Below the pieces are notes generated by a model, which ran no database searches, was not told the origin of the DNA, and saw nothing but the letters and a program-made list of their open reading frames with translations. The position numbers and the translations under genes were made by a program. A stretch of 9,419 nucleotides of DNA, from the NCBI GenBank assembly GCA_030424955.1, contig JAUHVS010000176.1, forward strand, positions 1 to 9,419, read 5' to 3'. Of this stretch, positions 1 to 6,301 are shown piece after piece. Numbering within the stretch: position 1 is the first letter of the stretch; every line of letters starts with the position of its first letter. This DNA is from a bacterium (lineage in GTDB: Bacteria > Myxococcota_A > Bradymonadia > UBA7976 > UBA1532).

Positions 1-150
1 GACGGCGTGGGGGGTCTGGGCGCGGGCTGACTCGGCCTCGAGCTGGTCGCTCAGGCTGGGGGGCCGCGCGCCGCAGCCCACCAGGGCGGCGGCCGCGCAC
101 AGGGCGAGGGTCCAGCGGGCCAGGGCGGGCGGCGACCTGCGGGGGCTCAC
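1..150 (-). CDS. Lipoprotein of unknown function, N-terminal part only
   Basis: The gene reads leftward and leaves the window at position 1, so only the first 50 codons are visible. The GTG start (150-148) overlaps the TGA stop of the upstream transglutaminase-like gene in a GTGA arrangement, which points to translational coupling and a shared transcript. The N-terminus is a textbook lipoprotein signal: a basic n-region (MSPRRSPPALAR), a hydrophobic stretch (WTLALCAAAA), and the lipobox LVGC with the acylated Cys at residue 26. The product should therefore be exported and lipid-anchored. The following visible residues (SLSDQLEAESARAQ) look helical and charged, possibly the start of a coiled coil. 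No domain can be recognised from this fragment. The start is supported by the fit of the signal sequence and the overlap, not by a strong ribosome binding site. Neighbour context suggests an envelope role shared with the gene upstream, which is inference. Confidence 0.77.
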   Translation of the reverse strand, partial: MSPRRSPPALARWTLALCAAAALVGCGARPPSLSDQLEAESARAQTPHAV

Positions 151-3100
151 GGCGTCACCTCCACCGGCGCCGACAGCGCCTCATCGGCCTCGGCCAGCCA
201 CGCGCGGAAGGCGGGGTAGGCCTGCGGCGACACGGCGATGGTGTCGATCACCACCTCGCTGGTCAGCACCAGGCGGCCCGGCTGGGCCTCGACGGTCACC
301 GACACGCGGCCGAAGGGGCTGGTGCGCACCACCGGCGGCGGGGGGCTCGCTCGCCAGCCGGGGGGCAGCGCCAGGGTCACGGTCAGCCGCTGGGTGTGGC
401 GGAAGCGCAGCTCGCGCACGGTCTCGCGCTGGGCCGCCTCGGCGTAGCGGGCCACCAGGTTCCAGCGCCCCACGCCCGCGGGGATGGTGCGGCCGGCGCC
501 CCGCGCCGGGAAGGCCGGCAGGGTCAGGCCCGCGCGGGCGGTGACGGGGTCGCGGGCGGGCCGCAGCCCGTCGAAGGTGGGGGGGGTGACCGTGATGCCG
601 GGGAAGCCCCCGCCGAGCAGCCGCGCGAGCTCGCCGGCGGGATCCCCCGTGCCCTCGAGCTGGCGCCGGGCGAGGGTGGCCGCCTGCCCGGTCATGGTCA
701 GGTCGAGGTCGCCCGACAGCGTGCCGTCGGGGGCGAGGGTGCCCGTCAGGCGCCAGTCGTTCACGCTGTGCGCGGCCGGCTGGGGGGGCACCACCCGCAG
801 GCCGGTGTCGTGGCCGATCACGAAGACCTGGGCGCCCTGGTCCGACGGGGGCAGCGTCCACGGATCGTTGCGATCCACCGTGGGATCCATGAAGCGGTCC
901 AGCGCCGGCACATAGACGATGGCGTGGTCGAACAGGGCGAAGCTCGCCGGCTCGGGGGCGACGTGGCCCGAGCCCCGGGTGCGGGTGAGGGTCAGGCGGG
1001 CGTCCACGCCCAGGGCGCCCGCGAGGGCGATCAGCAGGGTCGCCTTGTCTTTGCAGTCGCCGTAGCCGCGGGCGAGGGTCACCGCAGGCGGGGCGGGCTG
1101 GAAGCTGCGCACGCCGAACTCCAGGCCCACGTAGCGGGTGCGATCGGCGACCTGGGTGTAGAGCCGCGCGAGGATGTCCTCGGGCGTGCGGGCGTCCCCA
1201 GCCCAGGCCCGGGCCACGTCCACCAGCGGGGCCGGCGCCGTGAGCCGGTCGCCCAGCAGCGCCTCGTAGCGCTGGTTCACCTCGGCCCAGCCCGTGGCCG
1301 TGCTGAGGTGCACGTAGGCCTGCACCGACGACGGCCCGGGCATGTGGGCCTCCAGGGGCACCCCCGGCACGTCCCGCGCTTCGATGCGGGTGGGCGTGCG
1401 GGTGACGGTCAGCCCGGGGGCCACCACGGTCACCTGCAGGCGATCGGCGCGGGGCCCGCCCACCTCCACCACGCTCTGCGCCCGCGGCGCCGCCTCTTGC
1501 AGGTACGCCAGCTCGCCGTAGTAGCCGGGGAAGGCCGGATCGGGGCTGGTGTCGGCCAGGGTCCAGGCCACCTCGATCAGATCCCCGGGCTGGGGGCGGT
1601 CGAAGGTCAGCACCTCGGCGCGCAGGTCGAAGTACAGCCGGTCCTCGGGGGCCGACAGATCGCGCTCGCTGCGCCGGGGGGAGGCGTCGGGGCGGCCCGC
1701 GCGCACCCGCCGCGCGGTCTCGATCTCGAGCCGCTGGGTGCCGGGCACGAAGGGCAGGGACCACTCGCTGAAGCGCCGCGCGCCCTCCTCGGTGAGCACC
1801 CGCACCACCCGGCGCACCCGGCGCACGGCGCGGCCGTCCTCGCCGACGTCGGCGCGGGCGTGGTGGTAGAGCACGTGGGCGGGCACCGCGGGCGAGGGCT
1901 GCGCGCTCAGCGTGGCCAGGTCCGGGCCCAGCCGCGGGGCGGGCGCCGTCGTGGTCAGCGCCTTCAGCCAGCTCAACAGGCCGTCGTCCCCGGGGCGGGC
2001 AACCAGGGCCTGCTGCACAAGGGGCAGCGCGTCGGCGGTGCGGCCCTCGGCCTGGTAGCGGCGGGCGAGGGCCTCGGCCAGCACGGCGTCGTCGGGCAGG
2101 CGGGCGCGCAGGGCCTCCAGCCGGCGGGTCGCGTCGGCGCCGTCCCCGCTGCGGGCCACCACGTCGGCGGCCTCCAGGGCGAAGGTGGTGCGGCCGGGCA
2201 GGGCGCGGGTGACCTCGTCGAGCAGGGCGATGGCCTCGGCGTACTCCCCGCGGCGGGCCCGCAGATCGGCCAGCTCGAAGCGGTCGTCGGGGCTGGCCTC
2301 GTCGGCGTCGATCAGGGCGTCCAGGCCGGCGAGGGCCTCCAGCACGCGGCCCGCGGAGCGCTGGGCGTGGATGAGCGCCCGGGCCAGGCTCACCCGGTCG
2401 GGCCGGGCCTCCAGGGCGGACTGCAGCCGGGCCACGGCCCGGTGCGGCAGCCCCAGATCCGCCAGGAAGATCGCCTCCAGGCGGCGGGCCGGCGGCCAGC
2501 CCGGATCGTCGGCCAGCACGGCGGCCAGCGCGGCCCGGGTCGCCTGGTGGCGCCGGGCATAGTAGTGGGTCCAGGCGTCGGCCAGGGCCAGGCGCCGGTC
2601 GGCCACCACGTCGGCGAGGGTCACGGGGCGCTGGGGGGCGTGGGCGGCCCGGACGGCGGCGCGCTCGTCCTCCGGCAGGATCTGCAGCCACGCCCACAGG
2701 GTGCGGGGGCTGGGATCGACGGTCCAGGCGCCCTCGATGGCCACCCGCTCGACGGCCATCTCGCGGTCGGGCAGGCCCGACACGCGGGCATAGTCCGCCA
2801 GGTCTCGCAGGGCCTGGGCGTCGGGCGGATCCAGATCGGCCGCGGCGGCCAGCGCCGGCCACAGGTGCTGTGGCTCGGGCGCCGGCTCAGCGGCCGCGTC
2901 GCCTGCGGGCTCGCCGGCTGGATCGGGGATCGGCCCCCAGGGATCGGGGTGGGCCGACAGCCCCGGCAGGGGCACGCCCTCGGCATCGGTGATCCGCGCC
3001 AGCAGCCGCCAGGCGCCGCTCTGCTGGCCGACCTCGACCACCAGGGTGTTGTCGCCGGGCCGCAGCGTCACCGGCACGGCCGCCTGGTCCAGCCACGCGC

Positions 3101-3686
3101 TGTGCGCGGCGTCGCTCTTGTAGATCTCATCCCCGTTGAGCCGCACGGCCACCGTGTCGTCGAAGCCGAGCCGCAGCACGGCGGGGCCCCCGACCTCGGC
3201 GTGCAGCCGGGTGGCCACGGTGCCCTCGGTGTCCTGGGCGGGCCGGAACGCGGCCTCCAGCCACAGCACCGGGCCGGGCAGGGGCCGCCAGCCGTCGGCC
3301 TCGCGCAGCGGGGCGGTGGGGTGCGGGGCCGCGCCGGAGCGCCCCACCCAGCCGTCGAGCAGGCCCAGGGCGGCGTCGGCCCGTCGGGCGGTCTGCACGT
3401 CGAGGCGGCCGTTTGCGGCCTGGCGTAGCTGCCACCAGGCGACGGCCTGCACCAGCGGGGCGAGATCCGCGTCGACCGCGAGGGCGGCGAGCCGGGCCTC
3501 CAGATCGCCCTCGGGCAGCCAGGGGCCCAGCGCCGCGAGCCGGGTGATGTCGACGGCGGCGCCCGCGGCCTGACCCCGCGCGCGGGCCTGCCCCATGAGC
3601 CGATCGGCCTCGGCGATCTCGAGGGGGGGCGGCGGGCTCGCGGCGCACAGGGCGACGCACAGAGGCAACAGGCTGGCGCGGAGCAC
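147..3686 (-). CDS. Exported TPR / DUF3857 / transglutaminase-like protein (1179 aa)
   Basis: The protein begins with a Sec-type signal sequence (MLRASLLPLCVALCAAS), so it should act in the periplasm or at the envelope. Approximate residue ranges: 139-232 is a beta-sandwich resembling PA14/carbohydrate-binding folds (LRLGFDDTVAVRLNGDEIYK); 370-572 is Ala/Leu-rich helical repeats of TPR type; 600-810 matches DUF3857; 837-940 is a transglutaminase-like domain; 972-1179 is a C-terminal beta domain like that following DUF3857 in its family. The papain-like triad is intact: Cys878 in GDCKDKATL, His921 in FDHAIVYVP and Asp934 in FMDPT, so it may be an active protease or acyltransferase. The substrate is unknown. 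The open frame continues upstream to 4460 across the divergent kinase, but that extension is low-complexity antisense. I chose GTG 3686 because the signal peptide starts there and GAGG lies 10 bases upstream. An in-frame ATG at 3764 would add 26 residues before the signal and is less likely. Its stop overlaps the downstream lipoprotein start. Confidence 0.94.
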   Translation of the reverse strand: MLRASLLPLCVALCAASPPPPLEIAEADRLMGQARARGQAAGAAVDITRLAALGPWLPEGDLEARLAALAVDADLAPLVQAVAWWQLRQAANGRLDVQTARRADAALGLLDGWVGRSGAAPHPTAPLREADGWRPLPGPVLWLEAAFRPAQDTEGTVATRLHAEVGGPAVLRLGFDDTVAVRLNGDEIYKSDAAHSAWLDQAAVPVTLRPGDNTLVVEVGQQSGAWRLLARITDAEGVPLPGLSAHPDPWGPIPDPAGEPAGDAAAEPAPEPQHLWPALAAAADLDPPDAQALRDLADYARVSGLPDREMAVERVAIEGAWTVDPSPRTLWAWLQILPEDERAAVRAAHAPQRPVTLADVVADRRLALADAWTHYYARRHQATRAALAAVLADDPGWPPARRLEAIFLADLGLPHRAVARLQSALEARPDRVSLARALIHAQRSAGRVLEALAGLDALIDADEASPDDRFELADLRARRGEYAEAIALLDEVTRALPGRTTFALEAADVVARSGDGADATRRLEALRARLPDDAVLAEALARRYQAEGRTADALPLVQQALVARPGDDGLLSWLKALTTTAPAPRLGPDLATLSAQPSPAVPAHVLYHHARADVGEDGRAVRRVRRVVRVLTEEGARRFSEWSLPFVPGTQRLEIETARRVRAGRPDASPRRSERDLSAPEDRLYFDLRAEVLTFDRPQPGDLIEVAWTLADTSPDPAFPGYYGELAYLQEAAPRAQSVVEVGGPRADRLQVTVVAPGLTVTRTPTRIEARDVPGVPLEAHMPGPSSVQAYVHLSTATGWAEVNQRYEALLGDRLTAPAPLVDVARAWAGDARTPEDILARLYTQVADRTRYVGLEFGVRSFQPAPPAVTLARGYGDCKDKATLLIALAGALGVDARLTLTRTRGSGHVAPEPASFALFDHAIVYVPALDRFMDPTVDRNDPWTLPPSDQGAQVFVIGHDTGLRVVPPQPAAHSVNDWRLTGTLAPDGTLSGDLDLTMTGQAATLARRQLEGTGDPAGELARLLGGGFPGITVTPPTFDGLRPARDPVTARAGLTLPAFPARGAGRTIPAGVGRWNLVARYAEAAQRETVRELRFRHTQRLTVTLALPPGWRASPPPPVVRTSPFGRVSVTVEAQPGRLVLTSEVVIDTIAVSPQAYPAFRAWLAEADEALSAPVEVTP

Positions 3687-3798
3687 GGGCGGGGGGCCTC
3701 GCTTGGCTGAACTGAGAGGACGCAGGTTGGTGGCCCGCGCGGGGGTGGAAGTTCCCACGAACATGCTATCGTCGGGGCAAAGCAACCGGAAGGAACCC
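3687..3798. promoter_or_regulatory. Divergent intergenic promoter region
   Basis: This 112-base gap separates two divergently transcribed genes, the transglutaminase-like gene to the left and the kinase to the right, so it must hold both promoters unless one lies inside a neighbour. On the plus strand TATCGT at 3767-3772 is preceded by TG in extended -10 form, with a poor -35 match (GTGGAA, 3745-3750) 16 bases upstream. This would place transcription start about 20 bases before the kinase ATG. A short inverted repeat, GGAA-G-TTCC, occupies 3747-3755, inside the putative -35/-10 region, and could be an operator. No convincing minus-strand -10/-35 pair was found. All of this is pattern matching on a very GC-rich background and is weak. 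Only the divergent arrangement itself is certain. Confidence 0.45.
3788..3794 (+). promoter_or_regulatory. Ribosome binding site of the kinase gene
   Basis: The purine-rich string GGAAGGA lies 4 bases before ATG 3799 and is the only good Shine-Dalgarno-like match near the kinase N-terminus. It decides the start: the same frame is open upstream from 3595, but that part would be antisense to the signal peptide of the divergent gene. Starting at 3799 puts the zinc ribbon (CPGC) four residues from the N-terminus. Confidence 0.6.
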
Positions 3799-5466
3799 AT
3801 GACGCGCTGCCCAGGATGTGGGGGAACGCTCGGGCCGGGCGACCGCCGCTGCATCGCGTGCGGGCGGCCCCTCGGCGCGGACGAGCGGGTGCGTGCGTTG
3901 GGTGGGCGGGCCGCTGCTGGGGGCACGCTGGGCGGCCTGCCGGGCGTCGCGCCAGTGGCCTTGGATGGGCTCACGCTGCCCGACAGCGGGCTGGCCCTCG
4001 ACCCCCTCGCCCCGACGCTCCGTGAAGACACCCTGGGCCCGCTCGGTCCGCCGCCCAAGCGATCGGTGCAGACCGTCCCCGGGCCTGTGCCCGCGCAGGG
4101 CGCCCTGCCTGTGGAGCGCCTGTCGGCGGTCGTCGACGACTTCGCCGATCGCGGCCGGCCCGCCCGCCGACGCCCCAGCACCGCGCCGGCGGCGTCGGCG
4201 CCGTCGGCGTCTGGCGACGCCAGCTCGTCGAGCTGGCCCGGCGCGTCCACCTCGCCGGGGGCACCCACCGCACCGCCTGAGCCGGCCGACCAGCCCACAC
4301 CGCGCCAGCCCACACCGCGCCAGCCCACACCGCACCAGCCCACACCGCACCAGCCCACACCGCACCAGCCCACACAGGGGGCGCAGCCCGGGCCCGTGGC
4401 GGCGCCGGCGCCAAGCCGCACCGTGCGGCGCGATCCCATCCCCCAGCCGGGGGACGTCATCGAGGGCTACCGCATCGACCGCGAGGTCGGGCGTGGGGGC
4501 ATGGGCCGGGTGTTCCGGGCGCTCCACGCGGTGACGGGCCAGGTGGTGGCCCTCAAGATGCTGCTGCCGGAGCTCGCCAACGACCCGCGGCTGCGCAAGC
4601 GGTTCGTCAACGAGGCGCAGCTACTGGCGCAGCTCGACCACCCCAACCTGGTGCCGCTGCTGGGCTTCTTCGACACCGCGCAGGGCGCCTTCATCGTCAT
4701 GCCCTTCGTCGACGGCATCACCCTCGACAAGATGCTGCGCCACCAGGGGCGCCTCGCCATCGACGTCGCCATCGACCTGGTGGGCCAGCTGGCCAGCGGC
4801 ATCGACTACGTGCACCGCCGCGACATCCTGCACCGGGACCTCAAGCCGTCGAACGTGCTCGTGCGCTCGGACGGCCGGGTGCAGATCACCGACTTCGGCA
4901 TCGCGCGGATCGTCGGCGCCGAGCGGCTGACCCGCACGGGGATGGTGGTGGGGACGGCCGAGTACCTGGCCCCGGAGCAGGCCAGCGGGCAGACCTTCGA
5001 CGACCACCGCAGCGAGATCTACAGCCTCGCCGTGCTGGGCTACGAGATGCTCACCGGGCGGGTACCCTTCCGGCACCAGAACGCGGCGCAGGTGCTCATC
5101 AAGCACGTGCAGTCCATCCCGCCGCCGCCGCGCACCGTGCGGCCCGACATCCCCCGGGGGGTGGAGGTCGCCCTGCTGCGGGGCCTGGCCAAGCGGGCCG
5201 AGGATCGCTACCCCTCCTGCCAGGCCCTGCACGAGGCGATGGTGCGTGGCCTGGAGGGCGCTGAGGGTGAGCCGGCGGCCGGCGCCAGCGTGGACGCCCC
5301 CGCCTACGACGATGACGCGATCCCGTCCGCGGCGACCCCGGCGGCTGAGGCCTCCACCGGGGCCCGGCCTGGGGGCCTGTCCCTGGCCGTCCAGGTGCTC
5401 GTGGGCGCTGCCCTGGGGGCGGGCCTGGCGTGGGGCGCCTGGCAGCTGCTGACCCGCTTCGGCTGA
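3799..5466 (+). CDS. PknB-type Ser/Thr kinase: zinc ribbon, kinase, C-terminal membrane anchor (555 aa)
   Basis: The protein phosphorylates Ser/Thr residues of unknown partners and sits on the inner membrane with its kinase domain in the cytoplasm. In order: a zinc ribbon with Cys4, Cys7, Cys18 and Cys21 (CPGC...CIAC); a disordered Pro/Ala/Ser-rich linker of about 180 residues that includes QPTPR/QPTPH repeats (165-189); a kinase domain from about 224 to 480; a second acidic Ala-rich linker; and one hydrophobic helix at 527-551 followed by TRFG. Catalytic residues are all present: glycine loop GRGGMG (231-236), Lys253 in VALKM, Glu272, HRD with Asp347 followed by LKPSN, DFG with Asp365, and APE at 391-393. 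The kinase is therefore predicted active, of the RD, PknB-like class. Unlike PknB there are no PASTA domains and almost nothing beyond the membrane, so sensing is more likely through the zinc ribbon or linker. It is divergent from the transglutaminase-like gene and 83 bases before the next plus-strand gene. Partners are not identifiable here. Confidence 0.96.
   Translation: MTRCPGCGGTLGPGDRRCIACGRPLGADERVRALGGRAAAGGTLGGLPGVAPVALDGLTLPDSGLALDPLAPTLREDTLGPLGPPPKRSVQTVPGPVPAQGALPVERLSAVVDDFADRGRPARRRPSTAPAASAPSASGDASSSSWPGASTSPGAPTAPPEPADQPTPRQPTPRQPTPHQPTPHQPTPHQPTQGAQPGPVAAPAPSRTVRRDPIPQPGDVIEGYRIDREVGRGGMGRVFRALHAVTGQVVALKMLLPELANDPRLRKRFVNEAQLLAQLDHPNLVPLLGFFDTAQGAFIVMPFVDGITLDKMLRHQGRLAIDVAIDLVGQLASGIDYVHRRDILHRDLKPSNVLVRSDGRVQITDFGIARIVGAERLTRTGMVVGTAEYLAPEQASGQTFDDHRSEIYSLAVLGYEMLTGRVPFRHQNAAQVLIKHVQSIPPPPRTVRPDIPRGVEVALLRGLAKRAEDRYPSCQALHEAMVRGLEGAEGEPAAGASVDAPAYDDDAIPSAATPAAEASTGARPGGLSLAVQVLVGAALGAGLAWGAWQLLTRFG
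4291..4376 (+). repeat. 15-base tandem repeat in the kinase linker (5 full copies plus a partial)
   Basis: Five consecutive in-frame 15-mers, CAGCCCACACCGCGC (two copies) and CAGCCCACACCGCAC (three copies), run from 4291 to 4365, followed by a partial copy at 4366-4376. They encode QPTPR twice, QPTPH three times, then QPT. Copies differ only at one base, the Arg/His codon, so the array is recent or homogenised. The unit is a multiple of three, so copy changes would lengthen or shorten the linker without breaking the frame. Confidence 0.95.
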
Positions 5467-5549
5467 GCCCCGCGGGCGGCGGCGTCCAGATCCTGAACAC
5501 CCTGAACACCCCCGGTCAGAAACTGGACACACGAAGGGCTGGAACCCCA
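5467..5549 (+). promoter_or_regulatory. Gap upstream of the beta-rich protein gene, with short direct repeats
   Basis: This 83-base gap is richer in A than the genes around it. It holds CTGAACACC twice in tandem (5493-5501 and 5502-5510) and a degenerate third copy CTGGACACA at 5523-5531, 21 bases after the second. These could be sites for a regulator. The third copy contains TGGACA, a 5/6 match to a -35 hexamer, but there is no credible -10 at the right distance. Two weak ribosome-binding strings, AGGG (5535-5538) and GGAA (5541-5544), precede the ATG at 5550. No clear terminator for the kinase gene is visible, so read-through is possible. Confidence 0.35.
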
Positions 5550-6245
5550 ATGAAATCATGGGCATGGACTTTGCTTTTGGGGGTGGCATGCCTATCTGCC
5601 CCCGTCGCCCACGCCGCCCCAGGTACGCCAGCGCCCGCCCCGCAGGCCGCCGCGACCGAGCCCCAGTACGTCGACGAGTCGGACGGCCGCCTGCTGCTCT
5701 GGCTCGAGCCCGCGGGGGTCGCCTGGTGGGCCACCGCCCGCGCCCCGCTGGGCGATCTGGCGCCCTGGACGAGCGGCCTCGGCTTCGCCCGCGACGCCGG
5801 CCCGGCCCGCCTCGCCTGGCGCCTGCACTTCGCCCGCGAGCTGCCGGGCGACGACGCGCCGGTGCGCTTCCTCATGGCCGAGTTCGTGAGCTTCGAGCGG
5901 GTCTACCGGGCCGACGCGGCGCTGCGCCCGTGGTGGCGCATCGGCCTGGGGCTGGGCCTGGATCTCAAGGGCGACCGCCTGGACCTGGGCACCGACGGCT
6001 ACTTCAACCCCGACAACGGCCCCAGCGCGGGCCTGCTGCTGGCCCACGGCTGGGGTGTCGACGCCTACCTGAGCGCGCGCTGGTTCCTGCGGGCCGAGGG
6101 CACCGCCCGGGCCCACGTGGGGGCGGGCCGCAACGGCCTGCTGCTGTCGGCCCACCTGGGCGTCGGGGTGGCGTGGGACGTCGTGGGCGACGCGCCCGCG
6201 CCCCGCGCGCGGCCTGCGGCGCCCGATGGGGCGCCTGCCCCGTGA
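5550..6245 (+). CDS. Exported beta-rich protein, probably outer-membrane or periplasmic (231 aa)
   Basis: I do not recognise the family. The N-terminus MKSWAWTLLLGVACLSAPVAHA is a clear Sec signal with an AHA cleavage motif, so the mature protein probably starts at Ala23. A Pro/Ala-rich spacer follows to about residue 40. The rest is a series of alternating hydrophobic/polar strands, for example WWRIGLGLGLDLKGDRLDL and WFLRAEGTARAHVGAG, separated by short Gly/Asp/Pro turns. This resembles small outer-membrane beta-barrels of roughly eight strands. The last strand (GLLLSAHLGVGVAWDV) is followed by a Pro/Ala-rich tail, so the usual C-terminal aromatic barrel signal is missing. That leaves a periplasmic beta protein as the alternative. 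ATG 5550 is chosen because it begins the signal peptide exactly; upstream codons overlap the kinase 3' end. It lies between the kinase and radA on the same strand. Export is well supported; the barrel assignment is inference. Confidence 0.85.
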   Translation: MKSWAWTLLLGVACLSAPVAHAAPGTPAPAPQAAATEPQYVDESDGRLLLWLEPAGVAWWATARAPLGDLAPWTSGLGFARDAGPARLAWRLHFARELPGDDAPVRFLMAEFVSFERVYRADAALRPWWRIGLGLGLDLKGDRLDLGTDGYFNPDNGPSAGLLLAHGWGVDAYLSARWFLRAEGTARAHVGAGRNGLLLSAHLGVGVAWDVVGDAPAPRARPAAPDGAPAP

Positions 6246-6301
6246 GCCCCGAGGTCGACCCCGTGCGCCCCGAGTTCGACGTTGATGGGAGTGAGCCGTG
6301 A
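6242..6301 (+). other. Possible 19-codon bridging ORF overlapping both neighbours
   Basis: A tiny frame starts at GTG 6242, overlapping the stop of the beta-rich protein gene as GTGA, and ends at TGA 6301, overlapping the GTG start of radA again as GTGA. It would encode MSPEVDPVRPEFDVDGSEP, an acidic peptide with a duplicated PE-hydrophobic-D motif. The motif is reflected in a 13-base direct repeat with one mismatch (6247-6259 and 6268-6280). The ribosome-binding string of radA lies inside its last codons. It could couple translation of radA to the gene before it. There is no good ribosome binding site for its own GTG beyond termination-reinitiation, and in GC-rich DNA a frame this short can be open by chance. 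Confidence 0.2.
6287..6294 (+). promoter_or_regulatory. Ribosome binding site of radA
   Basis: GGGAGTGA is a strong match to the anti-Shine-Dalgarno complement and lies 3 bases before GTG 6298. It fixes the GTG as the start: the encoded N-terminus SKTKKPRTRFIC matches the basic lead-in to the RadA zinc finger, and no in-frame ATG lies closer to that finger. Confidence 0.65.

Noticed and set aside
579..586. Run of eight G within the transglutaminase-like gene as a phase-variable tract
   Set aside because: The frame reads through it into a well-formed C-terminal domain, and G/C runs of 6-8 occur elsewhere here as expected from composition, so there is no specific sign of switching.
396..3428. 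Plus-strand open frame of about 1010 codons opposite the transglutaminase-like gene
   Set aside because: It is antisense to a gene with clear domains and catalytic residues. Its product is a Gly/Ala/His/Gln/Arg-rich string without domains, typical of the open antisense frames of GC-rich genes.
4291..4376. Tandem repeats as a CRISPR array or origin iterons
   Set aside because: There are no unique spacers, the unit is 15 bases, in frame, and inside a coding linker, so it is a coding minisatellite.
3687..4460. Upstream extension of the transglutaminase-like frame to 4460
   Set aside because: It is antisense to the kinase N-terminus, and its 'GVGWC' repeats are only the reverse reading of the kinase linker repeat. 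The signal peptide at 3686 marks the true start.
4621..5589. Minus-strand frame of 322 codons across the kinase domain
   Set aside because: It lies antisense to the conserved kinase motifs and gives no recognisable protein.
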